Part shown: positions 27,301 through 39,559 of the stretch, piece by piece
How positions within the stretch are numbered: the first letter of the stretch is position 1
Layout of the letters: the number at the start of each line of letters is the position of its first letter
DNA from: Vitis vinifera
Taxonomy: Eukaryota > Streptophyta > Magnoliopsida > Vitales > Vitaceae
Length of the DNA: 64,000 nt
Direction of reading: 5' to 3'
Assembly: GCF_030704535.1 (NCBI RefSeq)
Contig: NC_081818.1
Coordinates: 757,001 to 821,000 of the forward strand
The notes under the pieces: generated by a model
Database searches by the model: none
Seen by the model: the letters and a program-made list of their open reading frames with translations, nothing else
Told to the model about the DNA's origin: nothing
Made by a program: the position numbers and the translations under genes

Positions 27301-30300
27301 AACTAGTGTTTAAGCTTCTTGGAAGTGCCTTGAGTGAAAAACTCTCTCAAAACACCCATGATGATGTAGGACAACCCTAGGATGGTTGCCTACACTCAAG
27401 GGTAGGTGGGCTAGGGTTTTATTTTTAGGGTGTAAGGAGAGGAACAAGGAATAAATTTTATGGTAGAGAAAATTATAAGATAAGAAATAGAGAGAAAAAA
27501 GAAACAATGAAGAAAAGATGGAAAACCTTAGAGTCTCACTAAAGCCTTCTAGGAGTCTCACCTAGAAGAAAATCAATGGAGTCTCACCATTGAGGGTTGC
27601 AACCTTGCAATGAAAGAAAGTATAATATTATTCATCAAATTCATTCCTTTGATTTACATTGATTAGCCTATTTATAGGCTTCTGTAAGAAATCCAAAGTC
27701 TACTAGGACTCTAAAAACTTATCATAATTCTAATTCTAATTATAACATCCAAAGTCTACTAGGACTCTAATAACCTATCATGACTCAAATTCTAATTATA
27801 TTATAACTCAACTAGCTAATCCTAATTAGACTTCAACAAATACCAATCCCTATTCAATTCTAATTAATATTAATCCTACTTAAAGTTTACTTAGGTCTTC
27901 CTTTTCTTCCTTGAATAAACTTTAAAAGACTTTCCCCCATCACATGACCTCAAACTTAATGATGTCCCAACATTAGTAAAATCGTTTGACCTTGGAGCCT
28001 TGTCCCCACCTAGACTATAGAGAACTTCAAAAACCTCCTCCTTAAAAAAAGGCTCCTACAATCTCCTAGAACTTTCACTCCCCAAAACCTCATAATTTAA
28101 TCCCCAATGCTCAGTCTCCAATCTCTTGACTCAAAGAGAAGAGAGTGGAAAGCTCTACACGCCCTATCCTTAACTCTCACTTTAGTCAACAAGTTTACCC
28201 TACTACGCACATTAGCCATTTTGTGGAAAAACTTAGCATTCTTATCTTCATCCTTTAACCAAATTTCTCTATATTTCTATCTCATAATGTTTCTTCCATT
28301 AAAGCCCACTTTATGTACTCTTTTCAAAGCCACCCTTTTAGTCTTTACCTCCTCAGTCGAAAGAGGAGAGACTCTTTCCTTAGAATCCCAAAAACAAATT
28401 TAAGAAAGAGCCTTTACCTTTCTAGCCATAACATCCCCAAAGCCACCCTAAACTTGTTGGCTCTAATTACCCTTCTCACCCTATCAAGAAAGTGCCTCCA
28501 CAAACTATCTCCACAACCCTCTAGGGCGAGTTCCCCAAGCAAATCAAGATTGTCCCAAGGGCATCTTTTACATTTTTCTCAAAGGTGCCAAGTAACACAT
28601 GTCTAAAAGCTTCACATCTACCTCATTCAAGAGTATGGTTTGAGGTGCTCAAGTTTTGGCTTCATGGCGATGGGCTCAGCTTGCTCCACCATTAAATGAT
28701 ATGGTTTTAGTGTCTTGGTTTGGTGATTGGAGTTGGAACCTCACATGGTAGACTAGCATGAACAACCCAAATTTTAGTGAACCTGTTTTAGTTGGATTGA
28801 AATAAATGGAGTTCCAAACCAGCACCATGTCAATCATGTCACTCTTACCACATTACTTTCACTTGGCTACATATTGTCTCATTAGCTCTCAGTAAGGGAA
28901 AAAAAACAAAAAAAAAACTTCTATATAGGCTCATCTCTAAGGGGTTAACATGAAAGATTTCTCCAAAAAGTCTTGGTCTCTAAATCCTCTATTTGAGACC
29001 TCCCAGAAAAATAATTTCATTCTCTCCAAACGCCTTTTGTCTCCCACTAAGATTAGCTCTTCCCTAAACTTGGAGATCCCACTGTCTACATGTTGACCTC
29101 TTCTAAAAAAGAAATTTCGTTTAGACAAAAGGATAAGTTGTAGAACAAAAATGAGTCCTTTTTCTAATTCGAAAAAAAAATTTATATGAGCCCTTTTGAT
29201 TATCATCCAAACTGTTATCTGCTACAATCCTTTGTTTTCCTTCCTTTTATTGACTAAAATTAAAAATAATAATAACAATTTAGGAATATAGGAACATTTT
29301 AGTGATTATCATCAATACTTTGTAAAAACAATTTAATATTTGATATTGGTACTAATACTTATGCAAATAAAATTAATAACCCTGAGTTCTAAGAGATGCA
29401 AGGTGCACTAAGGTACAAAGGTCCCCTGGAGGCTGGAGGCCAGGCCTAGTGCAACCCAAGGCATGTACTGATCAAAGTAAGATGCGCCCTTAAGGTGTGT
29501 ATGTGCAATTTTATAAAATAGTGTTTATTTAAACACGCTAATATTTATCATTTACTCATACACTAACAAATGTGCTCATAAATTAACTCTCACTAAATTT
29601 ATAAATCAGTTTAAACAAAAATTTTAATAGTCATGTTTTAAGATCACCTATATTCTTCTTCAAAAATCAGTCAAAAAAACACAATCTTTTTATTTTAAAA
29701 AAAAAAGGAAAAAAAAAATCTTTTGCCTTCTTTAAAATAGTTTTAAAAAATCATTTTGAAAAAAAAATGTGGAAGATTTATTTAACACACCAATCAATTT
29801 TGATAAAAATAAAATAAAAATTACCCTCCAAAAAAAAACATCAAGTAAAAGACAAAACCATAAAAATCCTGGAAGCTGTGTAATGGCTCTTTTGGCATTT
29901 CAGTTTTGTCCTAGAGTGTATGGGAGATAGTGGAGAGGGAGAGAAGACTGTAGGTGGGTTGCTTGTAAACAGCATGGGCAAAAGGAGACTGTTTGCATAT
30001 ATTTTTCTAAAATAAATTAACAGAAAAATGGAGAATCCTTGCACAGCTGGATTGCTTTTATAAAGCATGGGCAAAATGATGTCACCAAAATAAATAAATA
30101 ATGGACAGCAAAGCGATGTTGTTCTGGCCCAGGGCAAGAAAATAAAAAATTCTAAATGAACCAGAAGTGCTGAAGTGCCTCACTGGGAGGTGCACACCTT
30201 GGTGCAGTAGCCACACCAGCTCCAGACGAGGCACACTGGCAACCGTGTCATGTTGCCTTACAACTAGGCACACCTTTGATAACATAATGACAGACATGTA

Positions 30301-33300
30301 TTCAAATGACACAACAAAAATCTAGTGTAAATGTGGATGATAAAAATACCTGAGTCTGAGCATCATCACCCGTAACAATGTTTCCCACTGTTCGAAGAGC
30401 AGGTATAAGAACAGTTGGAGATGGATGCCTTGAAAAAAAGAAGTTTTAGTTAGCAGCCACAATCTTACAGATCCCTTAAGGAAAAAAAGCAAACAAAATC
30501 CCGCTAAAACAAAAAAAAAATCTAAATTAAAAGGAGGTCATTGGCAAAACTGGAAAGTTCATTGAGGACATTAAAACTTACAATAGAAGCTCGACAAGTC
30601 GTGGACAAACACCTGCTTCAAGCACGGCCTGAATTTTATCATTGGGGCCATCAGAAAGATAGGATAGAGCCCAGCAAGCATCTGTTAGAACTTCTTCATC
30701 ATTTAAGTGGATGAGTTGCCGAAGAACTGGTAATGCAGGCTTCACCTGACAGAAGTCAAAACCGAAAACCAATTACAACTAACTAATTAACTTCTTTACA
30801 TATCTGAGATCCGGAATGGGAGGTGAGCAGTGTTTAAAATCCTATTATTCCATATCTTCAAGCTTACTCTAGCATAACATAAATGTGCACATGACTGCCC
30901 ACCTGTTCAAATGGTGTTGGTGGCTTGCCACGACAGAAGTTAGATAAAGTCCATGTAGCATTCCTCAACATAGATAGCTTTGAGTGTTCATTTAACTGAG
31001 ATAATAATGGCATAAGGGCACCATGACCAAGAACAAGATCCCTACAACTTGGAGAATCACCAGCAACATTACCCAAAGCCCATACTGCCTGTTTACAAGA
31101 TGGGAAAGTGAGCATTAAACATTATTAGATAAGACCTGGACTATTATAAGTATTCAGAGAGTTTTCTTGCTCTGAAGCAACAAAAGAAAAAATGGTTTAT
31201 TAAGGATACAAGAGCTGACCTGCTCTCGCACGTCATCGCTGGCAGAGCTAAGAAGTTGCACAAACATGGGGACAGCACCATGTTCAATGACAACTCGAGT
31301 ATGTTCCGATGTCCCAGAAGCAACATTAGTCAATGCCCATGCCGCCTCAAACTGCACCAAAAAAGAGAAACATGCAAATCAAGCAGGTTCTAGATTGATA
31401 ACTTCATACTGATTGCTTCAGATGAAAAGGAAAAGAAAGACTTTAAACAACTCCTACTTGCAACTGGGGCAAATCATGCCTTCCAAGGAACTCCACAAAT
31501 CGGGGAACAACACCTGCTTTGATCACCTCATCAATTGGAGGGCTGCGCTCTACAAAATAATATCAACTGAAAGTCAACTATATAAACGCGCATGTTTCCT
31601 GTCAAATAAATTTATCGCAAAAGAACTGCACCCATACCAATAGATAGTAGCTTTCTGAATTGAGTGGTTGCTTCCAGTTGTGAAGCAGGATCATCAGACC
31701 ATACTCCTTGAACCATCAAAGTAATACTTTCCAACTGTTAGATGAGACCAAGAATAAAGAAGTAAACATTGAAACCGTTAATTATCAAGTCAAAAGCACC
31801 AAGTGAAAACAAAAATACAAGTTTAAAGACTACAGTTTATCACAAGAACTGAGCCATTAGAGCACTCATGTTTGCTCTACTACTAACCTGTACTGCTTTT
31901 TGCAATTGTAAAGCATTTTTAGTTTGTTGTTTGTCCTCTTTCCTTTTTTTTCGGCCTACAATCCATATCTTTCAACCAAAATTTACAACTGATAACGCCT
32001 TCTTTCTCTACAATTTATAATTCTTTTCTTGGATTTTTAAAATTTATTAATTCAATTAATGCTCTTATAGACATCTAAGCACCGGCAAACAACTACTTGC
32101 CCACAAAAAACCAATGCATTTGCCACCATTAGCAAGAAAAGAATGCATCATTTTCTTCACACATCTTACTACTATAATTCATCTCCCTATTTGATAATAA
32201 TCACACTAAGGATATATTTTTGAGCCTTTCAACCATTAGGATCTTTCTGTTTGTATCACACTCCACTCAGTGGATGGAGAAGCAAGTTTTCCCAGGCCCC
32301 AAACATCAAAATTCTAAAAGTTCCCTTTCCTTTCTACTTAAAACTCTGCAACTAAGCATGTCCATACAAAGTAAAGAATAGAGAAGAAAATTAAGTACAG
32401 AAACCATCAATCACGTCCATTTTGGGTTTGAGAAGAATCATACAATTGATAGGATACCCTTCTCTCCAATTCTCACAAATATTATCGGTTTCCAATAGAT
32501 GAAATTACTCATTTAAACTAACCAAATAGATGTACCAGGCTCCATTGGTGGAGAATCAAATTTCCACAGGTCCCAAACATCGAAATCTAAATTCATTTCC
32601 TAAATTTTCTCTGCGCATACAGAAAAAGCCCATGAAAACCCACGGATCAAAGATCAAAACAAATAGGCGAAATGGCAAAACGAGTAACAATTATTTTCCA
32701 ATAGCAATAAGGTCCAAGAAGCATCTTTTGAGTCGAGATTTAAGCTTGCCCGGGTCCAACATAATGAAAGGCTAAAAATTTGCTTCCCTACTCCTACAAC
32801 TTTCTATGCAATCAAACATAAAACATAAGAAAGCCTGAAAAACCGAACCAACTCGAGATCATCAAACATCGACATGAGCTTCAAATGGGTACCTTTTTCA
32901 ATAGAAACACCAATCTGAGTAAAAAGATTCAACTTTTCCCAGTCACCAAACAACCCAACATTCCCTCCCTAATCACCACATTCACCCACCAATCCAAACT
33001 AACAAATCCCAAAAGCCCCATAAAAATCCACCAGCCAAAGATCAAAAAAAAAAAACCAGCGAATTCACCAACAAAAAAATATAAAGAAAAAATAAAGAAA
33101 ACCCATTACCCTTTTTTCAACTACGGCAGTGGTTTGAGAGGCATCAGAAGAGAACTGCTGGGACTGAAGAATAAGCCCCTCCCTCCTCTTTTTAAGGAGA
33201 TTGTCCTCGCGCTTGTTCTTCCTGATCTCCACCAGATTGTCCTCTCTTCTCCGGCGAGCCTCCTCAGCGTCCACGCCGGTCTTATAGGATTTCTTGCGCA

Positions 33301-33331
33301 CATCTGTGCGAGAACCGGGCCGCAGCGACAT
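21366..33331 (-). CDS. Importin subunit alpha (nuclear import receptor, IMPA-4-like)
   Basis: Ten exons on the minus strand: 33331-33110, 31734-31638, 31549-31458, 31351-31220, 31088-30903, 30745-30582, 30428-30350, 24168-24040, 22775-22648, 21744-21366; 1608 nt, 535 residues. Exon 1 carries the importin-beta-binding domain ([20 protein letters not shown], then '[18 protein letters not shown]'). The following exons encode armadillo repeats with the expected NLS-pocket Trp/Asn pairs: '[18 protein letters not shown]', '[17 protein letters not shown]', '[13 protein letters not shown]', '[14 protein letters not shown]', '[17 protein letters not shown]', '[18 protein letters not shown]'. The C-terminus 'LPPGGFKFG' is typical. 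The protein binds nuclear localisation signals and ferries cargo with importin beta. The gene spans 12 kb because the intron between exons 7 and 8 is 6.2 kb of transposon debris. Exon borders and reading frame are intact throughout. Confidence 0.96.
22050..22990. mobile_element. LINE-tail fragments in importin alpha introns (tentative)
   Basis: Near 22052-22110 a T-rich start followed by 'TTGATAGGCACTACATAATT' resembles the reverse-complemented 3' ends of plant LINEs. A second one near 22855-22930 has 'TTATATCAGAAACAAAAGAT' and 'TATTGATTATG'; it matches in reverse the tail at 2700-2765. Both are outside the exons (exon 9 is 22648-22775). A G-run lies near 22180-22189. Confidence 0.4.
24249..24274. 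repeat. (AG)13 microsatellite
   Basis: A perfect dinucleotide run of 13 AG units in the large importin alpha intron, 80 bp outside exon 8. It is likely to be length-variable between individuals. Confidence 0.95.
26472..26497. repeat. Homopolymer run of 26 C
   Basis: Twenty-six consecutive C (G on the minus strand) inside the decayed LINE, followed by 'ACACACCCC'. A run of this length could form a quadruplex on the G strand and is error-prone in sequencing, so its exact length is uncertain. Confidence 0.8.
27365..27972 (-). mobile_element. Probable solo LTR nested in the LINE
   Basis: About 608 bp that breaks the LINE reverse-transcriptase reading between 'GDKAP' and 'FLVLVPKK'. On the minus strand it begins 'TGTTGGGACATC' and ends 'GTTGTCCTACA', so it has TG...CA ends with short inverted similarity. 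No matching target duplication was found, and some LINE sequence is missing at the junction. The block contains a 56-bp internal tandem pair ('ATCCAAAGTCTACTAGGACT' at about 27690 and 27747). Confidence 0.55.
29221..30349. other. Rest of importin alpha intron 7
   Basis: Non-coding and AT-rich, with two GC-richer patches around 29400-29500 and 30150-30260 sharing phrases such as 'GGTGCACA' and 'AGGCAC...CT'. They look like fragments of a dispersed repeat. No exon is expected here because the flanking exons join in frame. Confidence 0.5.
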
Positions 33332-34040
33332 TGATGCCTCTCTGTGTTCGACGAAATGTCGCGGAGAGAGAAGGAGAGGTGGGAGAGAGGAGAAGTGGGA
33401 TCGAAGAGAATGAGAGCCACTGTGCGTGAGTGGAGAATATAAAAATTGTGAGTTTGGGAAGGGTGATTCTGTCTTTTTAGTATTTGGTTTTAAAAAAATG
33501 AAAATGAAAATAAAAATTAATTTTATTTTAAAATTTTTACATTATTTAAATTTTGAAATGCACAATATTTTACCGTTTTCTTGAATCTTCACAACTAATT
33601 TCCATAAAAGAATTTTGAAAAACTATACATTTTCCTATTTTTGTTATTAATTTATAAAATCAAATAAAAAATGTGGCAATAAATTTATTATACTACATCT
33701 ATTTTTAAATTGGAGGGTTGTTGTCTTTTTGCCATTTTTATTTTAAAATTTAAAATAATTTTTTAGAAATGTTTTTCTTGTTTAAATTAAAAAAAAAATA
33801 AGCATGTGGGTTTTTAATTATTGTTTGGTTGCCTAGAAATGGTAAGGAAAAGAAAAGAAAAAAAAAGAGAGAATTTGGACTTATGGGTTTTCTTGACTTC
33901 CTTTTTCCCTTTAAAATTATCAAATGTTTCTGATCTCACCATCCATTTGGTTGGTTGCATGGAAAATGCAAGAAAACAGATGATAAGAAAAGGAAAGGAA
34001 AATTGGAGTTTTGGGTTTTGTTTTTGGGTGTATATATACA
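33332..34040. other. Importin alpha 5' flank
   Basis: The first 100 bp upstream of the ATG form a GA-rich 5' UTR on the sense strand's complement ('GAGAGAGAAGGAGAGGTGGG'). Beyond it the sequence is AT-rich. A 'TGTTTGGTTGCCTAGAAA' motif at 33823-33840 belongs to the recurring 5'-end motif described under findings. Confidence 0.5.
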
Positions 34041-34041
34041 T

Positions 34042-34326
34042 AAGGTGGCGTTTGTTTTTTTACTTAATTCTAAATAGAATTTTAATACTTAATAATATTA
34101 AATATTAGGTTGTTTGTTTTTGTAGTATTTTATTTCTATTAAGTATTAAAAAGTAAAAAAAAAACCATTGTGTTATTTTTTCTATTTAGAAAAAGCCACA
34201 TATTCTGGCTTTTTCTATTTAGTAAAAAGTTTATAATAAGTTATAAAAAAGTAAAAAAAAACAAACAACCTAAATTCTAAAACTAAATGGTTTTCAGGAA
34301 AAAGCCAAAAAAACAAACATCACCTT
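34042..34326. mobile_element. MITE copy A ('AAGGTGRYGTTTGTTTTTTT' ends)
   Basis: Terminal inverted repeats: the left end 'AAGGTGGCGTTTGTTTTTTT' and the reverse complement of the right end 'AAGGTGATGTTTGTTTTTTT'. Internal phrases 'TATTTAGAAAAAGCCACATA', 'AAGTTTATAATAAGTTAT' and 'CAAACAACCTAAATTC' recur in the related element at 60048-60595. It is non-coding. Lies upstream of importin alpha. Confidence 0.75.
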
Positions 34327-37300
34327 AGTAAAGCCAAATGGTTGAGTGGGAGTTGAGGCAACCTGCAAGTGGAACAACAAATCATGCGGGTCACCAAAAT
34401 TCTTAATCGCCTTTAATTTGGTTCTCTAGAAAATAGTAGGAGGATGGAGGAAAATTTGCCACATGAAAAGGGATTTTTGTTTTTTGTTTTTTTTTTGGCA
34501 ATAGATTATTCAAAATTTTAAGTTGAATTATTTAAAAAATTTAATCACTCTAAAAAATTATTTGCAATATTAAAATATCACCTATAATTTTATGTTAGAA
34601 AAACATTTTATTAGTGATTCTTCCCCATGAAACATTTTAAGTGTTATAAATATGAAAAACGCTTTATAAAATAACTCTCAAATCGATTCTTAATTGACAA
34701 GGATAAGGTGTAATAAAAATTTTTAAAAATAAATAAATAAATATAGAAATTTGGTTAGGTACTCTTGTCATAAAGTATGGGTTGTTTTTTATTTTTTTCA
34801 AGGGCCACCTCACCCTTGCTTTTACGAAGCTTTCCCAACTAAAGATTTAATTTGGTCATTAATGAAATTGAGACTAAATTCATAATATATGGTCCTTAGT
34901 CTTTTTTTGTACTTACCATTATTTTGGAGTTCTTTTATGAAGGTTGCTTTTGTCTTTCTTGTAGGTTATGATCAAAATATACTAAAATGTGGAAATTTTG
35001 ATCATTGAAATCGTAAATATCCATTGCGAAAATGTCGATGGACGATTAGAATTAATTAATTTATTAAAAATTTACTTTAATATTTTATTTTGTATGTGAA
35101 TATATCAGAAAGTAAGAGTAAAATTTGGCTTGGTTCTTTGACTTAAAGCATTGACCATCTTGGGCTTTACTCTTTTAGGTTGTTGTACTAATTAGACTGA
35201 TCTTGTTAAAGGTTTCCATGGGGCAATCCTTTGATAATTAGTATCTTCCTTGACTTGAGTATTAGGTCTTTACCTAAGATGGTCTTTCAGCAAGGATGGC
35301 AGGCCCATGATGTGGTTGGGTGGTCTGCGTCATAGTTGCCTTTGCCAATGTCTTTTACTCCATAGACAGACAGATTGGCATATTCTCTACTCTACAATTT
35401 GAGAAACAAACAATTACTATGTTGTGCAAAGTAATTTTTAAAAACACTTTTTGAGAATATTTTTTGAATACCGTTCTATTATATTTTGTAAAATAAAAAT
35501 TTATTTGAAAATTTGAAATGTTAAAATTTTAACATGTTTTAAAATATATTTTAAAAATAATTTTTATATATAGTGTCATATTTCTAATCATTTTTCATAT
35601 TTATATAATTATTTTTTGAAACAATCTTAAATAAACAAGTAAAAACAAATAAAACAACTAAACAAAATTTTCCTTTGGCTGCTTTACATGTTTTTTTTTT
35701 TAAAAAAAAAAAAAATTAAATAGTTAGCAAACAAGACTTAAGATTGTACAAGATTATTTTATTTTTTTGGTTTTATTTGCTTAATCTTAATACTTAGAGA
35801 GTGCATTAGATACATACATTTTCTCTATTATATGGTTTCTTATAAGAATGCATTAAATGCAATTTTTTCTTTAATGATATTTTGTTATCGAGGAATTTGA
35901 TAAAAATGCGTAAAAATCATGATAACATAATTGACATTTTTTATAAAAAAAATTCACAATAAGATGTTGATAGAAGGCATTTTCATGCTAATAAATATTT
36001 GAAAGGAGAAGAAAAGGTGATTAAGGTTATACTTCATAACTATTTTTTAGAATAATTATATGATTTTCAAAATAAAGAAACAGGAAGATACATTTGATAA
36101 TAACAAAAAGAAAATAATTTTTATTTTTAAAAACATAAAATAAGATATTTTTATAAAACATATTTTAGTTTTTTATTATTATTTTCACTTATTTTTAGAT
36201 GTCTGTTTTAATCAAATATTTAAATATGAAGAATGATTAAAAATAAAATATTGTATAAAAAAAAAGTTGTTCTTAAAAAATATTTAAAAATATAGAAAAC
36301 AAGATAAAAACGTTACCAAGTTTTCAAAATAGACTTTTCCCTTATAAAATATAAAAAAAAAAAAAAAATTAAAAAACACATTTCAAACAAAGCATACTTA
36401 ATTTTTTTGTTTAAACTTTTTAAGTGAATTCAAAAAAAAATTGGTGGGAAAGGAGAATTGACTCCATGAAAAGTAGATGAAGTTTTCAAAATGCATGAAA
36501 GTGAAAGGATTTGACTTCTTGTGTCACAAAGTCCTTTAGCACGAGACAATAGGAGGCCCAATATAATCCAACAAAAAGAAAAATCCCATTCATCACTTGA
36601 GTTATGCCTTTGATTCATCATCAATACACTCACCTACACAACCTTATGTACCTATAAATTATAACTAGGGTTTTTTTTTTCTTTCCTTCATTTTTCTATA
36701 AGAAAACTAATTGAGTCAATGAGTTAGTTGGATTGATAATTATCTTTTTATTTTTTATTCCAATATGAAATTGAAGTTTAAATCATGACTCAATTTTCAC
36801 TAAATATGAAAATATTTTATATATTTAAAAAATATTTTTAAAATATTATTTTTAATTTAGTGTTTAATTTGAGGAAGATCGTATTCGAAAGTTTTATTAA
36901 ATTTTTTAATATTTTCAAAGCTATTATTTTTATACTTTAATATTTTTTTTTAAAACTACATTTGGTTCTTAGAGAATTTAAAGGAAACATACAACGAAAA
37001 AAGATTAAATAATTTTAAAACGTATCCTTGATTTAAATTATGTTTTTTTTTTTTTTTTTTTTTTATCTTTAAATTTCATAATAAAATAATTCCTAATATT
37101 GACCGTTAATAACAATAACTGTCAAATCTGCATCACCGCACGTATCAGTCAGATTCAAAATCCGAGGGCCCACCGAAATTACAATTCCATCAACCAGTCT
37201 GAGACCCCGCTTATCTAACGGTCCAAACTACTCCAATAGCATGGTGCACTGTTCTTAAACTAGGCCCGGATGCATCGTATAATTCCCCTGGAGATTATTT

Positions 37301-37388
37301 AAAATGGCTCATGGCCGCGAAGACACACAGAGCTTGAGAGAGAGGGAGAGAGAGCGAGCGAGAATCTAGAGAGAGAAAGTCGACGGAG
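34327..37388. other. Long AT-rich spacer, no gene seen
   Basis: Mostly low-complexity A/T sequence with poly-A/T runs (near 35690-35715, 36350-36370, 37044-37064). The last 100 bp before 37389 is GC- and GA-rich and forms the 5' UTR/promoter of the small membrane protein ('GAGAGAGAGGGAGAGAGAG' near 37337). A minus-strand open frame across 37295-37774 is antisense to that gene and is not accepted. Confidence 0.6.
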
Positions 37389-37637
37389 ATGGCTTGGGGG
37401 TGGTCGATGTTGCGCTGGCTGGAGCTCGAATTCACTCCGCTGCTCTCGATTTTCCGGTGGCCGGAGCTGGTCTCCTCGTACTTCTCTCCGAGGTGGTCCA
37501 GTCGCGGGTTCCGGTGGCCGGACCTGGACTTCTCGGTCGTTGACAACGTGCTGTGGAGTCTGGTCACGGCTTTCGAGTCCGTCGCTCTGATCTCCATGCT
37601 CTGCTTCTTCTTCCTCTTCTGCGGCTGCACTGTCTGA
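37389..37637 (+). CDS. Small single-span membrane protein, 82 residues
   Basis: A single exon from ATG 37389 (MAWGWSMLRWLELEFTPLLS) to TGA 37635-37637. The middle has three 'RWPEL/RWPDL'-type segments ('IFRWPELVSS', 'GFRWPDLDFS'). The C-terminal half is a hydrophobic helix ('ALISMLCFFFLFCGCTV', about residues 54-80) ending in Cys-Gly-Cys. Base composition is much more GC-rich than the surroundings and a GA-repeat leader precedes the ATG, both signs of a real gene. From memory, similar 70-90 residue plant proteins ending in '...FCGCT' exist and have no known function. It looks tail-anchored; the membrane is unknown. Confidence 0.75.
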   Translation: MAWGWSMLRWLELEFTPLLSIFRWPELVSSYFSPRWSSRGFRWPDLDFSVVDNVLWSLVTAFESVALISMLCFFFLFCGCTV

Positions 37638-39138
37638 TCTCTCTCCAGGAGTTCTTCTACAACATTCCGGAAGCTCATAAATGCCGGATTCTCGCCGGCC
37701 GCCGGCATCTTAGGCGGAGTGAGCAATGCTGTAGACCATGAGGGCTGGTAGCTGAGCATGTGGCGTTGAGCCACGTGGAGTGTGAAGGAAAGTTCTTTTT
37801 TTTTTTTCTAATTATATAGTATCGGCCAATCAGATCTGGACACTTCACTTCTCGAGGAGTAGTTCACCAATTTGATCGCACAATTTGTAGTTTTTTTGTC
37901 ATCTGATTTTGTAGTTTTTCTATTGTTTATCTTGTCTTAGTTGTTTCTAAATTTCTTTAATTTGTCCTTTTCAAGACTATTTTTGAAAAAATCATGGAAA
38001 AAAAAAAATTAGAAGAAGAATTTCCTCTTGAATTCAATATCTTCGGTTGAATCAATCATGAATAAATTCAACGATACTGAGTGGAATTTTTCAAAATATT
38101 TTAAAAAGAACTGAAAAAAAAAACCCTAATTATTATCTAATGAGGATGATAAGAAAAATAAATTTTTAGGGCTTTGAAGCGGAATTTATTTTAGCTAATA
38201 ATTGTTCAGAGTGTTTGGGCACGAATTCACAAAAGGAAAGTGAAATACAATATTTTGAAATCTGAAAGACGTGCCAGCCAATTGGGGAGCTGTGAATGAG
38301 CTGTATCATGGATTCAATTGCAGACTTGCAGTAGTCAATTTCATATGTGTAACCAAAAATGCCTGCCAATTGTCTCCATTTGTGGAAGCTTTTTGAGCCA
38401 AAATGGTTGTCTTCCCACCATTTTCTCCCAAAAAAGCTGCATCGATTTGGGGCAGATTTGAAATTTGGTCGGCCCACCCATGTTGCAAATTATGGGACAC
38501 ATCAACATCTGAAAATAGGTGATCATTTCTCCATTAGTCAAAATCAATTATTATTATTTTTGTTTTATATCATCCGATGATTACAATATCATGTTCTATC
38601 ATTTTTTTTATCTTATGGTAAAAGTAATAAAAACTTCCGCTATAAACCCTAAAATTTATAATGAAATCTTTCAAACGCGACTCAATGACAAAATTATAAA
38701 AGATTAAAGTAGATAGGCTTTAGTTGAAGTCCAAAAACCCTAATACCTCTAGACATATCCTTCTAACAGCATATACAAAAGAAACGTTAAAAGGTGAGTT
38801 GTAAGAAATCGGTAGAATGTGAGGTTTTAGGTTTGAATTAGGTTCGAGTCTCAACATGGAACATGAGCTCACATGTTAATCCAATACTTCACTTAAAGAA
38901 GGAATGTGTTGAGTAAAATTATGTATACATATGCTTTTCAGTTATCATTCTTATCAAATACTCATTCATATTTTCCAAAGTTTTCAATGACTTATCCATT
39001 TATCCAGCTTCAACAAATTGTTCAACTCTCCCCGCCTGCCCTAAACTGAAAAAACAATACTTCAATAGCAAGATTCAGCCAAAAAGAGCAAATATGTACA
39101 TATGTTAAAACTTAAAACCCAAGTGACAGCTCCATTTT
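37638..39138. other. 3' flank and spacer, no gene accepted
   Basis: The first few hundred bases are the likely 3' UTR of the small membrane protein. Overlapping open frames on both strands at 38166-38707 show no protein-family features; the region 38160-38530 is less AT-rich than its surroundings and could be an unrecognised gene relic. Confidence 0.4.
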
Positions 39139-39430
39139 CATTCAAATATGAAGGATCATGTTAGCATCTCATAACTTGGTTCTTTTTGCGGTTCGGTTCC
39201 ATATCATTTGTTTTTCTCTGGTTTCTCTTTATGTTGTGATTTTGGGATGACAAAAAGGTTGGAAATCATCAACTTTAGGGCTTGTTGTAGAGTAGTCCAT
39301 GAGTCCTGCAAAGATGACAACAATGTTTGTCAAAAAAAGATCAATACTGCTACCATTGAGCATCATAACTAGGAGAACTTGCTTAGGAAGTGATCACTTG
39401 TGTTATGCTTCATGAGACAAACTCAATTAT
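39139..39430 (-). repeat. Diverged duplicate of the PPR gene 3' flank
   Basis: The sequence parallels 40526-40815 in order: 'GGATCATGTTAGCAT' against 'GGATCATGTTTGCAT', 'TTTGTTTTTCTCTGGTTT' against 'TTTGTTTTCCTCTAGTTT', 'CTGCAAAGATG' against 'CTGCAGAGATG', and 'AACTAGGAGAACTTGCTTAG' against 'AACTAGGAGAGCTTAGTTAG'. Together with the broken PPR fragment at 39560-40240 it marks a tandem segmental duplication. Confidence 0.7.
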
Positions 39431-39545
39431 TGGAGAGCATGATATACATTGTGGATCCAAATTCTAACGGTTTAAGTTTTTAGAAAAATTAGTTGTCGAG
39501 CATGGTATTAGAACCTTATTTACCAGGAGGCCATGAGTTTGACTG
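39430..39545. repeat. Copy of the ICP55-intron dispersed repeat
   Basis: It contains 'GAGCATGATATACATTGTGG', 'AACGGTTTAAGTTTTTAG' and 'GCATGGTATTAGAACC', matching the repeat family seen at 7880-9440. It lies between the duplicated PPR fragment and its duplicated 3' flank. Confidence 0.6.
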
Positions 39546-39559
39546 CCTTCCAAGGTACA

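Larger units (their letters stand above)
24805..29220 (-). mobile_element. Decayed L1-type LINE in importin alpha intron 7
   Basis: A degenerate non-LTR retrotransposon on the minus strand, same sense as the gene. The T-rich start on the plus strand near 24800 followed by 'GATAAGCAAACACAATTCAT' is its 3' end. Reading 5' to 3': a stretch with '[18 protein letters not shown]' (28937-29206); reverse-transcriptase pieces '[18 protein letters not shown]' (about 28050-27980), 'FLVLVPKK' and '[19 protein letters not shown]' (27298-27098, with frameshifts), 'NYQHAFVEG'; a later part '[19 protein letters not shown]' (26261-26031); and the reverse-transcriptase zinc-binding domain '[20 protein letters not shown]' (25355-25068). 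Stops and frameshifts are frequent, so it is inactive. It is interrupted by an LTR-like block at 27365-27972 and contains a C-run at 26472-26497. Confidence 0.85.

Noticed and set aside
37295-37774. 159-residue minus-strand open frame
   Set aside because: It is antisense to the 82-residue membrane protein; its translation is low in hydrophobic order and matches no family, while the plus strand has a leader and a clear membrane helix.
38166-38580. Overlapping open frames on both strands in a less AT-rich patch
   Set aside because: No family features, no splice logic and no leader; could be a relic but nothing supports a gene.
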